A stretch of 64,000 nucleotides of DNA from Natranaerofaba carboxydovora (GCF_022539405.1 NZ_CP054394.1:1428501-1492500), one strand, 5' to 3'. Positions 18,409 through 28,204 are shown, numbered from the stretch's first letter. A program made the numbers and translations. The notes: generated by a model not told the origin, from the letters alone.

Positions 18409-20361
18409 TTATGATATTACTAATGCATTTCCAATGTTTCTTAAAGTTGCACCTGAGGGATGATTTATTATTTCATCTTCTAGCCACATCATTGTAGAGC
18501 CTCCACCATCTAGATTTAAGGCGGACTTAACACCTAAATCTTTTAAGTACTCTGCTAGTTCCTCTAACTCAAACCCTATACTTTTGGTTGGTGCTCTACC
18601 ATCCACTGTTATAAGTAATATTTCATCATCTGGAAGTATTCCAATAGCAGTACGTGGATTTCTACCAGTACTAATATTGTCTGCTACTTTTTCTTCTTCT
18701 GTTTTGACATTAATCTCACCATCAGAAATCAACCCAGGACCAGCCCCGATAGCAAAAGAGATGTTCTCTAGTGTAAGTTCTGGCTCTAGATCCCATTCAA
18801 GTTTTATTTCGTCATCTTCTTTTATAATATCCCAATCATCATCGTTTTTTTCATCCACGGATATAACGTAACCATCTTCAGGTATTTTGCTATCTCCGTA
18901 ATTTATTTCTTTAACTTTGCCATCAACCACTACAAATTCTTTATGCCCTTTATCATTTTCATCAGGTGTGCCGGTTTTTTCTCCATATTCTCTAGTGTAT
19001 ACAATAACACGTCCTTCGCCTCTGGTTCTATTAAAGTGATAAATGTTAAGTTCAAATTCACCATCATTTATTATAGCTTTATGATCATCACCCATATCTA
19101 TTTGTTTTATTTCTGCTTTATTTGTTTCCCCGTCCATAATAAAAGCGCTGCTAGAATTACGCGGATGAGTTATTAAACGACCATTTTTTATTGTTAAACC
19201 TAAAGGATCACCCTGCCAGTGAAAATATCCACCATTAATAGCTGCTACTGCTTCTTTTCTTTTGGCTATCTCCTCTATACTTTCAAGTCCTTTGATTTCA
19301 TCTTGTGCCAGTACCAAGTCAAGCTCTAAATCACTTTCTTCAGGATCAAAATATAACTTGTTTATGTTTAAGGGCCCATCTCTCACACCTTTGAATATGT
19401 TTCTTGATAATAAACCAGCTTCTAATTCTTTTTCTTTTTTCACTTCTTTAAATTCTCTAAAGATATTAAACTCAAGCTTATTTTCAGCATCTAGTAGATC
19501 ATAATATTCAAAGTTATTCTCGGGGATAGGATATTTAAGCCGAAAAGTTAGTTTATTTATATTTAATTCTTCATTGTCCTCATAATCATCCGAAACATCA
19601 TCAATTTCGTCTAAATCCAGTGGCTCTACTACTATCTCCTCTAATAACGGATCATTAAACTGATCTATTAATTTGTAATACTTTTCTCCAGTAAAGTAAA
19701 AATTAATTTCATTATCTTCAAATTCTACATCCAAAAGTTTTTGTTCTTCTTTATACACATGCTCGTCTACTGTTTGAAAATCTTCAATATTTAGTTCAAC
19801 TCTGATCTTTTCATCTTCTAAGTCTATATCAAAATCAGGTTGTTCATATTTTTCTTCTTTTTCTTTTTTTTCATCTTCTTTCTCTTCTTCTTTTTCGTAT
19901 TTTGGAGTTAGATCAACACTTCGTGATTCTTCATTCCATTTTACATCATATTCAAACCACTCTGCTAAAAATCTCAAAGGTGCATAAGACCTATCATTCT
20001 CAATAAATACTGGAGAATCCGTCTCTGTCTCCTTATCATTAACTATAACATATTCATTATCAATCCACATGCTAATTTCTAAATTATCATATGAAATTAT
20101 TATACGTCTATCCTCTGGCTTAAACTTAACATCTGCTCCCAAGGTTTCAGCTAAATTTCTAACAGGAGCATATGTCCTATCATCTCTTATAATAGGCTCT
20201 AACTCTTTGCTTACTTCTTCATCTTCTATGTATATTACAATATCGTTTTTTTGATCATTATTATTTTCTTTATTTGCAGCATTGTCTTCAGCTAAAACAA
20301 AACCAGTTGATAAAAATAGCATAATAATTGCTGAAATGGTTATTGTTGTTAGTTTTTTCAA
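18409..20361 (-). CDS. Secreted stalk-domain protein with phosphodiester glycosidase (NAGPA) domain
   Basis: This protein of 650 residues has a signal peptide (about 1-24, ending VLAED) and a copper-amine-oxidase-N-like stalk (about 40-155, two halves around APVRNLAETLGADVKF and APLRFLAEWFEYDVKW). A very acidic Glu/Lys-rich linker and a beta-rich region follow. The NAGPA/DUF2233 domain is in the C-terminal half: VAAINGGYFHWQGDPLG, FAIGAGPGLISDGE, TGRNPRTAIGI, LITVDGRAP and SALNLDGGGSTMMW. Family members cleave sugar-phosphodiester bonds such as those in wall polymers. Strong acidity suits a surface enzyme in salty surroundings. Surface location and domain order are visible; the substrate is inferred only at family level. 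Confidence 0.85.
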   Translation of the reverse strand: MKKLTTITISAIIMLFLSTGFVLAEDNAANKENNNDQKNDIVIYIEDEEVSKELEPIIRDDRTYAPVRNLAETLGADVKFKPEDRRIIISYDNLEISMWIDNEYVIVNDKETETDSPVFIENDRSYAPLRFLAEWFEYDVKWNEESRSVDLTPKYEKEEEKEDEKKEKEEKYEQPDFDIDLEDEKIRVELNIEDFQTVDEHVYKEEQKLLDVEFEDNEINFYFTGEKYYKLIDQFNDPLLEEIVVEPLDLDEIDDVSDDYEDNEELNINKLTFRLKYPIPENNFEYYDLLDAENKLEFNIFREFKEVKKEKELEAGLLSRNIFKGVRDGPLNINKLYFDPEESDLELDLVLAQDEIKGLESIEEIAKRKEAVAAINGGYFHWQGDPLGLTIKNGRLITHPRNSSSAFIMDGETNKAEIKQIDMGDDHKAIINDGEFELNIYHFNRTRGEGRVIVYTREYGEKTGTPDENDKGHKEFVVVDGKVKEINYGDSKIPEDGYVISVDEKNDDDWDIIKEDDEIKLEWDLEPELTLENISFAIGAGPGLISDGEINVKTEEEKVADNISTGRNPRTAIGILPDDEILLITVDGRAPTKSIGFELEELAEYLKDLGVKSALNLDGGGSTMMWLEDEIINHPSGATLRNIGNALVIS

Positions 20362-20490
20362 TTAAATAAGTCCACCTCCGTTATTTTGTAATTTATTTAT
20401 ATTAGACGTCTAATTTAGAAAAAAGTTCGCTTTAATAGGATTCTTTTCTCTTTATAAATATATTCAAAATTTATAGCAATTAAATTAACC

Positions 20491-20535
20491 AAAAAACCCC
20501 TTTAACCAGAAATATCCTTAGTTTAAAAGGGGTTT
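20491..20535 (-). terminator. Terminator of the iorA-iorB unit
   Basis: AAACCCCTTTAA pairs with TTAAAAGGGGTTT with one extra base. On the minus strand the stem ends in GGGG followed by six U residues. It lies about 75 bases downstream of the iorB stop. Confidence 0.75.
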
Positions 20536-20609
20536 ATTGAGAAAACCATTTTTAATACTTGATTCTGGTGCAAAATGAGTAGACTTTTTGCACTAGAATT
20601 TTACTTAAA

Positions 20610-21188
20610 TTAAGTATGATTATAACCTAACATGAATGCTTCTTTATTTGGCTCAATTATTTTTTCAGGTATAATACTTTCAAGGGCTCTAACCCAGTAA
20701 TTTTTCTCAAATTCTAACTGTCTGGCAAGCACTCCTAACAGGACAACATTAACTGTTTTTTCATTTCCAGCCTGTTCAGCTAATTTTAGCGCATCAACTT
20801 CTAAAGTTTTATCAACGTTTTTCTTTAATCTATTTATTATATTGTCAGGGTATTCTTGGTATCCTGATATTACGGGTACGGGGCTGATTACCTGTGTATT
20901 AACTACAGCCATCCCGCCCTCTCTTAAATACCCAAGCCAACGCCAGGCTTCTAATTGTTCAAAAGCAAGTATAACATCTGCTTGTCCTTTCTGAATAAGC
21001 GGAGAATAAACCTTATCTCCCATTCTGAGGTGAGTAACAACGCTACCTCCTCTTTGGGCCATTCCATGCACTTCAGAGATTTTGACCTCTAAATTATTAT
21101 CCTGAGCAACGTGGGCTAAAATTCTACTGGCCAATATGGTTCCCTGTCCGCCGACTCCAACAAGTAAAATGTCAGATCCTTTATTCAT
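20610..21188 (-). CDS. iorB: Indolepyruvate:ferredoxin oxidoreductase, beta subunit
   Basis: This subunit of 192 residues carries the glycine-rich start DILLVGVGGQGTILASRIL and EVHGMAQRGGSVVTHLRMG. Both are typical of the gamma-type domain of 2-oxoacid:ferredoxin oxidoreductases. With IorA it oxidises aryl-pyruvates, made from aromatic amino acids, to aryl-acetyl-CoA while reducing ferredoxin. A longer frame reaches 21236, but the ATG at 21188 has its own ribosome site (GCAGGTGAT) and overlaps the iorA stop by 8 bases (ATGAATAA). That indicates translational coupling. Confidence 0.92.
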   Translation of the reverse strand: MNKGSDILLVGVGGQGTILASRILAHVAQDNNLEVKISEVHGMAQRGGSVVTHLRMGDKVYSPLIQKGQADVILAFEQLEAWRWLGYLREGGMAVVNTQVISPVPVISGYQEYPDNIINRLKKNVDKTLEVDALKLAEQAGNEKTVNVVLLGVLARQLEFEKNYWVRALESIIPEKIIEPNKEAFMLGYNHT

Positions 21189-22941
21189 TTGTATCACCTG
21201 CTTTCTTGATAGCACCCTTTTTACATACCTGTTCACATAAACTGCAGCCAGTACACATGGTTTTTTCTACTTGAACTTTTTCTTCTTCAACATCATTCAT
21301 TAGAGCAGGACAACCAAGGTTCAGACAAAGTTTGCAATAGACACATTTATCCTCATCAACAACATAAGGTGTATCCTTTTTTCTTTCTAATAGAGCACAT
21401 GGCTTTCTAAAAATTATTACAGAGGGTTCTGATATGTTCACCTCTTCTTGGACAATTTCTTTTGTCTTTTCTAAGTTTGAAGGATCAGCAATAGTTACAC
21501 GGTCAACGCCCATAGCTTTTACAACTTCACTAAGACTTGCAGCTTTGGTCTCTTCTCCTTTTAGAGTTTTTCCTGTGCCAGGATGATCTTGATGTCCTGT
21601 CATGGCCGTTGTTCTGTTATCAAGAATTATTATAGTTGATGATCCAAGATTGTATGCCACATCCAAGGTGCCTGTTAAGCCAGAGTGAAAATACGTTGAG
21701 TCGCCAATAACTGCTACTATTTTACCTTTTAGCTCTGGATTAGCCTTTTCCATTCCAAGGGCTTTTCCAATGCTTGCCCCCATACAAACACAGCTATCTA
21801 TAGACTCCAAAGGTGGGAGACAACCAAGAGTATAACAACCTATATCTCCAGTAACTATAAGTTTTAATTTTTTGAGAGTATAAAAGACTCCTCTATGTGA
21901 GCAACCAGGACACATAACGGGAGGCCTGGCTGGAATTTCATCCTCATCATAATCACTTAATTGAATAGTTTCAAATTCTTTTTCACCTTTTATTTTTTCC
22001 TGAATCATAGATGCGCTTATTTCACCGTTTAGAGGAAATACTTCCTTGCCAATAACTTCTATCCCCATTGCTTTTATCTTTTCTTCCATATATGGTTCTA
22101 ATTCTTCAACAACATATAATTTGTTAACTTTGCTTGCAAATTCTTTAATTAATTTTTCAGGTAAAGGATGTGTAAAACCAAGCTTCAAACAAGAAGAACC
22201 AGGCAAAGCCTCTTTAACATATTGATAACATATTCCAGATGTTATTATTCCAATATCTTTGTCTCCCCACTCGATTTGGTTCAAACTAGAATTTTCACTA
22301 AAGCTTTTCATATCGACAAGTTTGTTTTCAAGTACTTCATGTCTTTTCCTTCCATACGCAGGTATCATTACATATTTTTCTTTGTCTTTATTGTATTCTT
22401 TTAAGTTGCCCTCATTAGGTTCTTCTAAATTAACTCCTGTCAGTGCATGAGATATCCTGGTAGTAACCCGAAGCATCACCGGAAGATCAAATCTCTCACT
22501 AATATCAAGAGCTTTACCTACATAGTCTTTCGCCTCTTGACTATCAGATGGTTCTAGTAAGGGTATTTTAGCAAATTTTGCGAAACGTCGATTATCCTGT
22601 TCATTTTGAGAACTGTGCATACCAGGGTCGTCAGCTGATACGAGTACCAACCCCCCATTAACACCTGTATATGACAGAGTCATCAAAGGATCTGCCGCCA
22701 CATTTACCCCAACATGTTTCATTGCCACAAGGGTTCTAGCTCCACCAATAGAAGCTCCAATCCCTACTTCTAATGCTACTTTTTCGTTAGATGACCACTG
22801 GGCATATATATCCTCATACTCTGCAACATTTTGCAAGATTTCTGTACTAGGAGTTCCTGGATAAGCAGCAGCAACCTTGACGCCACTTTCAAAAGCACCA
22901 CGGGCGATAGCTTCATTCCCGGATAACAAAGTATAGTTCAT
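21181..22941 (-). CDS. iorA: Indolepyruvate:ferredoxin oxidoreductase, alpha subunit
   Basis: This subunit of 586 residues contains an N-terminal pyrimidine-binding domain (LLSGNEAIARGAFESGVKVA, AAYPGTPSTEI) and a thiamine-diphosphate-binding domain (CPGCSHRGVFYTLKKL, GDIGCYTLG, DSTYFHSG). The C-terminal ferredoxin domain has two [4Fe-4S] motifs: CVYCKLCLNLGCP and CTGCSLCEQVC. The longest frame extends to 22962, but GGAGGGG lies 5 bases before the ATG at 22941, giving MNYTLLSGNEA. Together with iorB and the CoA-ligase gene 60 bases upstream it forms a unit for fermenting Trp, Phe or Tyr. Confidence 0.95.
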   Translation of the reverse strand: MNYTLLSGNEAIARGAFESGVKVAAAYPGTPSTEILQNVAEYEDIYAQWSSNEKVALEVGIGASIGGARTLVAMKHVGVNVAADPLMTLSYTGVNGGLVLVSADDPGMHSSQNEQDNRRFAKFAKIPLLEPSDSQEAKDYVGKALDISERFDLPVMLRVTTRISHALTGVNLEEPNEGNLKEYNKDKEKYVMIPAYGRKRHEVLENKLVDMKSFSENSSLNQIEWGDKDIGIITSGICYQYVKEALPGSSCLKLGFTHPLPEKLIKEFASKVNKLYVVEELEPYMEEKIKAMGIEVIGKEVFPLNGEISASMIQEKIKGEKEFETIQLSDYDEDEIPARPPVMCPGCSHRGVFYTLKKLKLIVTGDIGCYTLGCLPPLESIDSCVCMGASIGKALGMEKANPELKGKIVAVIGDSTYFHSGLTGTLDVAYNLGSSTIIILDNRTTAMTGHQDHPGTGKTLKGEETKAASLSEVVKAMGVDRVTIADPSNLEKTKEIVQEEVNISEPSVIIFRKPCALLERKKDTPYVVDEDKCVYCKLCLNLGCPALMNDVEEEKVQVEKTMCTGCSLCEQVCKKGAIKKAGDTNE

Positions 22942-23000
22942 CTTTTCCCCTCCAAACAGCATTGATTGCTAGTTATTTTCTTTATAAAGAAATATCTCTT

Positions 23001-24311
23001 TTAGACATTTAGTGTTCTTTTATCAATAACACGTTTAGCCTTTCCTTCTGTTCTTTCAATTGTTTTTGGTTCCACAAGTTTTACTTTAACATCAATAGTC
23101 AAAACAGAGTTTAACTTCTTTCTAATTTTGTTTTCCATAGCTTTTATATCCAAGCCACCTGCATATAATTCCTCTTCTAGTTCAACAACTACACTCAAAT
23201 CGTCAAGATGTCCTTTTTTGTCAACTATTATTTGATAGTGCGGTGCAATTCCTTTAACACCCATAAGTACACTTTCTATTTGTGAAGGAAATACATTTAC
23301 ACCTCTGATAATTATCATATCATCAGTTCTGCCAGTTACTTTGTTCATTCTAGCTGAGGTACGACCACATTCACACGGCTCGTCCCATAGGGTAGATATA
23401 TCTTTGGTTCTGTAGCGAATTACAGGCAAACCTTCTTTTGTAATAGTTGTAAATACTAGTTCACCTTCTTCTCCAGGTTCTAAATTTTCTCCGGTTTCTG
23501 GATCAATAATCTCTGGAATGAAATGGTCCTCTGCTATATGAAGTCCTTTGAAGGACGGACATTCTCCAGATACTCCAGGTCCAATTATTTCACTAAGACC
23601 ATAATTATCTGACGGAGTTATATCTAATTTTGCTTTAAGCTGTTCTCTCATATTTTCCGTCCATGGCTCAGCTCCAAAAAGACCTAATCTTATGTTCAAA
23701 TTCTGCCTACTATATTCTGATTCTTCCAAAACTTCTGCCATATAAAGTGCATATGAAGGCGTACAAGCTAAAACTGTAGCACCCAAATCTTCCATCAACA
23801 TAATTTGCCTGCTGGTATTACCAACAGAGGCAGGAATTATAGCAGCTCCTATTTTTTCGAGACCATAATGAAAACCAAGACCTCCAGTAAATAAACCATA
23901 ACCATAACTAACCTGTACTACATCATCTTTAGTGACTCCAGCCTGAGTAGCCATTCTAGCAATCAGTTCTCCCCAGACTTCTAAGTCATGTTTAGTATAG
24001 CCAACAACTGTTGGTTTCCCGGTAGTACCCGATGAAGCGTGAGTCCTGTTAATTTCGGATAATGGCGCGGCAAATAATCCGTATGGATAATTTTCTCTCA
24101 AAGCATCTTTGGTAGTAAAAGGCAACTTGTGTAGGTCATCTACTCCTTTAATATCCCCGGGCTCTATACCTCTCTCGTCAAAAAGTTTGCGGTAATACGG
24201 AACATTGTTATAAACCCTATAAACCACATTTCTTAATCTTTTTGATTGAAGTTTCTTAAGTTCTTCTCTGTCCATACATTCATACTTTTCGTTCCAAATT
24301 AAACCCGACAA
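23001..24311 (-). CDS. paaK: Phenylacetate-CoA ligase
   Basis: This adenylate-forming ligase of 436 residues is typical PaaK length. The phosphate loop is [16 protein letters not shown], followed by [32 protein letters not shown], a [10 protein letters not shown] metal-like loop and [20 protein letters not shown]. It links aryl acetates to CoA. It also runs in reverse in anaerobes, making ATP from the aryl-acetyl-CoA produced by IorAB. Its stop is 60 bases upstream of the iorA start on the same strand, so co-transcription is likely. The start has AAGGAGAG as ribosome site. Confidence 0.93.
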   Translation of the reverse strand: MSGLIWNEKYECMDREELKKLQSKRLRNVVYRVYNNVPYYRKLFDERGIEPGDIKGVDDLHKLPFTTKDALRENYPYGLFAAPLSEINRTHASSGTTGKPTVVGYTKHDLEVWGELIARMATQAGVTKDDVVQVSYGYGLFTGGLGFHYGLEKIGAAIIPASVGNTSRQIMLMEDLGATVLACTPSYALYMAEVLEESEYSRQNLNIRLGLFGAEPWTENMREQLKAKLDITPSDNYGLSEIIGPGVSGECPSFKGLHIAEDHFIPEIIDPETGENLEPGEEGELVFTTITKEGLPVIRYRTKDISTLWDEPCECGRTSARMNKVTGRTDDMIIIRGVNVFPSQIESVLMGVKGIAPHYQIIVDKKGHLDDLSVVVELEEELYAGGLDIKAMENKIRKKLNSVLTIDVKVKLVEPKTIERTEGKAKRVIDKRTLNV

Positions 24312-24479
24312 AACCAGACTCTCCTTTCCCTAACAATAAAAGTTTTATTTCAGAATTATTACTAATGTTAAGTAAATTATTACATTTTACCCTAAAAAAT
24401 TCGCCCCTACCCCCCTATTTCCTTTTAAAGATTTTATCACAAAACTTACTGATTGCGAAGTCTAAATTTTATATAATGA

Positions 24480-25022
24480 TCAATCTTCAACAACTTGGTA
24501 CAGTAATTTATCCTCTATGCTATAAAATAACGGTGCTATTAAAATCGGAGGAAATATTGATTTTAATCTTTTTGACTCTTTAAAAACAAATTCTATTTCA
24601 TTTTCAATTTCAAACTTAGGAGCATATTTATCAAAATGGTCTGTTGCCTGCTCTTCACTCCAACCTCCATTATCAACCAACCCTTTAACAAAATCATCTT
24701 TTTTTAATAATAGATCAACCATCCCACAATCATTATGAGCTATTAGGGCAACAGCATTCACTTTTCCAAGAGCAATAGTAAATGAAATTTTAAATTCAAC
24801 CTCCATCATATTACTTCCACCGGTTCTAATAACATAAGCAAAATTCTCCGGCATATTAATGCTTTTTCTGTTATCCATACACATACCTATCAATAGTGAA
24901 CCAGGTTTATAGGAAAGTTCTTGTTTTCCCAAGTTATGATGTTCTAAAAGCACTCCAACCGGAGTATTCAGGTAATCAGGCATTATATCCCTTCTCTTAA
25001 CAACAGGCATTAGCGAAGGCAA
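24480..25022 (-). CDS. Beta-carbonic-anhydrase-like protein
   Basis: This short protein of 180 residues has the zinc-site pattern of beta-carbonic anhydrases: Cys48-Met-Asp50-Asn-Arg52 and, after YVIRTGG, His96-Asn-Asp-Cys99. It should bind zinc and may hydrate carbon dioxide. The family is usually about 200 residues or more, and the C-terminal part here is divergent, so activity is not assured. The longest frame begins with a GTG inside the ribosome site (AGGAGGTG). The TTG at 25022, 8-9 bases downstream of that site, is preferred. It stands alone between paaK and a CDF-like gene. Confidence 0.8.
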   Translation of the reverse strand: MPSLMPVVKRRDIMPDYLNTPVGVLLEHHNLGKQELSYKPGSLLIGMCMDNRKSINMPENFAYVIRTGGSNMMEVEFKISFTIALGKVNAVALIAHNDCGMVDLLLKKDDFVKGLVDNGGWSEEQATDHFDKYAPKFEIENEIEFVFKESKRLKSIFPPILIAPLFYSIEDKLLYQVVED

Positions 25023-25139
25023 ATAAGCCACCTCCTTATTTTTAGTATTTGAAAATTAAGAAATTTTAGATAAATGATATTAACTTCAGATTCTTTTGCG
25101 ATTGGATAAATTCCTGCACTATTAAAAGATAAAATAAAA

Positions 25140-25778
25140 TTAATCAAAGAAAACACCTATCGATTCTGAAAAAACTTTAATAGCTGAAAATAGTATAAAA
25201 GCAGCTACTATCACAGAGCCTATTGGATCTATATATAAATGCCAGTGATAAGATTCAAAAATTTTAGAAGTAATCAAAGTGATAACTACGCTGGCATCTA
25301 CCATCGTTTTTGAACGATATAATCTTCTTTGAGCTTCAATAATTGGACTTGACTCTTCTTTAGAAAATTTAGTATGTCTTCTCCAAAAGTAGCTATTTAT
25401 TATAACTCCAAAAACAGCTAGCAAAAGGCCTGGGATTATCCATCCTACTGGTTTAGGTGACATAAACTCTTCAATAGTATTAATCGAGATAAGAATAAAT
25501 GAAAAAAACATAACAAAAGAAATAAGAAGACCTGAAACATTTTCTAATTTGGATGTAAAATAAACAGGCTTAATATTAGATTTTTTATTAATTTTGACAA
25601 ATATTAACCAGGAAATGAACATACTAAGTAGTTCTGTACTACGACGAAATAGATCTGCAAAAATAGTAGCAGATCCACTAACAATATAAGCATAAACTGT
25701 AATAGAAGAACCGATTAAACTTATTATCCAGGCCACGCGAAAAGTCTTTTCTTTTTTATAATAATCATTATCTTTCAA
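25140..25778 (-). CDS. CDF-like membrane protein lacking usual metal ligands
   Basis: This membrane protein of 212 residues has five or six hydrophobic helices and the overall pattern of cation-diffusion facilitators (SGSATIFADLF in helix 2, IDPIGSVIVAAFILFSAIKV near the end). The usual metal ligands are altered. The helix-2 site, normally D-x2-H-x3-D, here reads ADLFRRSTEL with His replaced by Arg. The helix-5 site reads SKTMVDAS, with Asp but no His. There is no cytoplasmic C-terminal domain. A longer frame to 25865 would run through the upstream gene's terminator. The TTG at 25778, about 10 bases after AAGGA, is preferred. Transport of a divalent metal is therefore doubtful. Confidence 0.75.
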   Translation of the reverse strand: MKDNDYYKKEKTFRVAWIISLIGSSITVYAYIVSGSATIFADLFRRSTELLSMFISWLIFVKINKKSNIKPVYFTSKLENVSGLLISFVMFFSFILISINTIEEFMSPKPVGWIIPGLLLAVFGVIINSYFWRRHTKFSKEESSPIIEAQRRLYRSKTMVDASVVITLITSKIFESYHWHLYIDPIGSVIVAAFILFSAIKVFSESIGVFFD

Positions 25779-25824
25779 TAATAAAAATTCCTTTCCACAC
25801 AAATTAATAAATATAAGCCGTAAA

Positions 25825-25850
25825 CAAAAAAAGGCCTTATGAAAGGCCCC
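25825..25850 (-). terminator. Terminator of the CAP-domain gene
   Basis: On the minus strand GGCCUU pairs with AAGGCC around UCAU and is followed by seven U residues. It lies immediately downstream of the gene ending at 25858. Confidence 0.85.
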
Positions 25851-25857
25851 TTGGTTA

Positions 25858-27162
25858 TTATTCAATAATAATCAAATTATAGTCCGCATTCCACGTAACT
25901 TTATAATCGAAGTTTTCACTTATTACTCGAAGAGGTACAAAAATCACATCTTCTATTTCCTCTACGGGAGTATTTAACTTTTCTTTTTTATCATTAAAAT
26001 AATATTCTTTTTTGTCTACTTGTAATTTTAGTGTATTACCTTCTTTTTTGGCTATTATAGTTTTAGTTTCTGGTTCCCATTCCATTTGAACATCTAACCT
26101 ATTGAACAAAGTACCCAAAGGTACTATAACACTACCATCAACGACTCTAGGCAAGCGTTCAAATTCCTGCCTTTTACCATCAACGTAAATATCAATATCT
26201 TCATTATTTTCTATACTTACAGCCTTCAGAATAGTTGATATTTCTTCATCTTCGGTTTTTGTAGTCCCTACAGAAGCAAAGGTAAAATCTTCAAAAATTA
26301 TTTCTCTATGATTTGATGGAGAGTTAAGCCAAGAATTCACAATTTCTAAAGCATTATTTTGACCTTTTGCAATGTTTATACTCCAATCTTCTATGTCAAG
26401 GTTTGAATCTACTATATCAGAGAAACTATGATTATTTTCTGCCATGCTTTGACTAAAAGTTCTAACCAATTCATTCAAACCTTCATGGGCATAATAAGAA
26501 GACTTTTCTCTAGTTGATCGTAATACATTTATCTGGTCAATAATTTGTTTCTCCATATCCTGAAAGTACTCTTGACTTTTATCACCGTAATTATTATATG
26601 AAAACAATGGATAATTATCGCTAAGTATTTTAGCTAAATAAACTTGATCATTATCAAAACTATCATAATAAAACCCAATTTTATAATCTACATTATCACC
26701 ATCGCTAGATATTGCGTAACCATCCTTGTGTTCACTTTTGTAATTAGGGTCACCATAATAGCTATGTACATCTTCTCTATTAATATTGTTATAATTTTTT
26801 TGGGGCGAATTAATAACACTTGGGGTGCCTAGAAGAGCTACTACTTCGTTATTTTTTATACCTACCTGCAAATATTCCTTGTACTTTTCATTATATATAT
26901 ACCAATCAAAATCATGTTCGCTTTCATCTTTTCTTCTAGGTTCCCCCAAAACTGCTTTTACATCACTCACCTTATCGCCAACTGATAATCCTTTTATACT
27001 GTGTTTTTTACCATTTTGTTCTTGCTTTTCTTTCTCTGCTTGTTCTTTTTCTAATATATTTCTGTCATCATTTGAAGGTTCAGTAAAGCCAGCTGCTATC
27101 TGAAAGATAAATATAAAAACCAGTGTTAATAAAATACCAGTAACAAATTTTGCTTCTTTCAT
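25858..27162 (-). CDS. Secreted CAP-domain protein with CAP-associated N domain and stalk domain
   Basis: This protein of 434 residues has an N-terminal signal/anchor segment (about 5-25) and a charged Lys/Glu/Gln linker. Two tandem repeats of the CAP-associated N domain follow (GLSVGDKVSDVKAVLGEPRR, then a second half with YYGDPNY). The CAP/SCP core is at about 205-310 (INVLRSTREK, LNELVRTFSQSMAENN, WLNSPSNHREIIFEDFTFAS). It ends in a copper-amine-oxidase-N-like stalk domain (about 325-434, SVIVPLGTLFNRLDVQMEWE and IFVPLRVISENFDYKVTWN). This is the YkwD-like surface protein plan with an extra stalk. The ATG at 27162 is chosen because AGGAGATGG just upstream is the ribosome site and lies within the longer frame. 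Function outside the cell is unknown. Confidence 0.85.
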   Translation of the reverse strand: MKEAKFVTGILLTLVFIFIFQIAAGFTEPSNDDRNILEKEQAEKEKQEQNGKKHSIKGLSVGDKVSDVKAVLGEPRRKDESEHDFDWYIYNEKYKEYLQVGIKNNEVVALLGTPSVINSPQKNYNNINREDVHSYYGDPNYKSEHKDGYAISSDGDNVDYKIGFYYDSFDNDQVYLAKILSDNYPLFSYNNYGDKSQEYFQDMEKQIIDQINVLRSTREKSSYYAHEGLNELVRTFSQSMAENNHSFSDIVDSNLDIEDWSINIAKGQNNALEIVNSWLNSPSNHREIIFEDFTFASVGTTKTEDEEISTILKAVSIENNEDIDIYVDGKRQEFERLPRVVDGSVIVPLGTLFNRLDVQMEWEPETKTIIAKKEGNTLKLQVDKKEYYFNDKKEKLNTPVEEIEDVIFVPLRVISENFDYKVTWNADYNLIIIE

Positions 27163-27189
27163 TATTCCATCTCCTATCATATTAAGTCT

Positions 27190-28146
27190 TTACTGAAATT
27201 TATTAAGGGCCCTTCCATTAAGATAGTTACATTTTTTCCCCTGCCAAGTATTTCTTTCTTGTAATGTTTTTTCTATCCTTTCTTTTATGTGCCACCAGCT
27301 TCTATCCCAATTGTTAAAAAGGAGTTTATTCTTAGGACCTTTCCCCACCAGGCGCTGAATCACTATATCACTTGAAAGATGTTCAATAAAGTTAATTACT
27401 CTTTCTACATATTCATCTAAAGAAATTACTTCAAATTCATTATTTTTATACATCTCACCCAGTACTGTACCTTCTACAATATAGAGTGAATGTAATTTTA
27501 CCTGCTCTACCTCAAGTGCTGACATTAGCTTAGCACATTCTACAACATCATTCATATTGTCCCAGGGTAAGTTTATAATCAAATGAACACAAGTGGCAAA
27601 GCCTCTTTTTTTATTTCTTTTTACTGCATCCACAAACTCTGCCAGGGTATGACCTCTGTTTATTTTCTCTAAAGTATGGTAATTAATCGTTTGAAGCCCA
27701 AGCTCAATATTAATATCAAGATTTTTGTTTTCACTCAAAGATTTTAATACATCAAGGTAATTATCACTAATACAGTCCGGTCTTGTTGATACAGATACTT
27801 CAACTACATCTTCAACTTCTCCACTTACTTCAACAAAAGATTTAAATTTGTCAAGAGGCCAATAGGTATTAGTAAAGGCTTGGTAATAGACAATAAATTT
27901 TTTTGCTTTAAACCTCTGGGAAAAAAATTTTTTATTTTTTTCAATTTGTTCTTTGATAGCCAACGAATTTGGAAGAAGATCAAACCCGGAACCTTCTTCA
28001 TCACAAAAAATACAGCCACTACTTCCTATAAAATTATCCCTATTTGGACATGTTCCAGGAAGATTTACCGGAAGTTTATATACTTTTTCCCCATACTTGC
28101 TTTTTAAATAATCTGAATAAGTCAGGTAACGTTTTTCTTCGTCCAT
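27190..28146 (-). CDS. TIGR01212-family radical SAM protein (YtqA-like)
   Basis: This protein of 318 residues has a family-specific cluster motif, CPNRDNFIGSSGCIFC, in which three Cys would hold the [4Fe-4S] cluster used to cleave S-adenosylmethionine. Other marks are YYQAFTNTYWPLDKF, VSVSTRPDCISD and IELGLQTINYHTLEKINRGH. These place it in the TIGR01212/YtqA group of the Elp3-like branch. The substrate is not established for most members. The gene precedes the CAP-domain gene by 27 bases and could be co-transcribed with it. Confidence 0.9.
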   Translation of the reverse strand: MDEEKRYLTYSDYLKSKYGEKVYKLPVNLPGTCPNRDNFIGSSGCIFCDEEGSGFDLLPNSLAIKEQIEKNKKFFSQRFKAKKFIVYYQAFTNTYWPLDKFKSFVEVSGEVEDVVEVSVSTRPDCISDNYLDVLKSLSENKNLDINIELGLQTINYHTLEKINRGHTLAEFVDAVKRNKKRGFATCVHLIINLPWDNMNDVVECAKLMSALEVEQVKLHSLYIVEGTVLGEMYKNNEFEVISLDEYVERVINFIEHLSSDIVIQRLVGKGPKNKLLFNNWDRSWWHIKERIEKTLQERNTWQGKKCNYLNGRALNKFQ

Positions 28147-28204
28147 ATAATTCTCCTTTTAATACTGCTTCGTCAGAAATTATACCATAAAATTGTAATA
28201 TAAT

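Noticed and set aside
24395-24420. G-rich stretch on the minus strand upstream of paaK as a G-quadruplex
   Set aside because: Only two G runs are present, fewer than the four needed for an intramolecular quadruplex.
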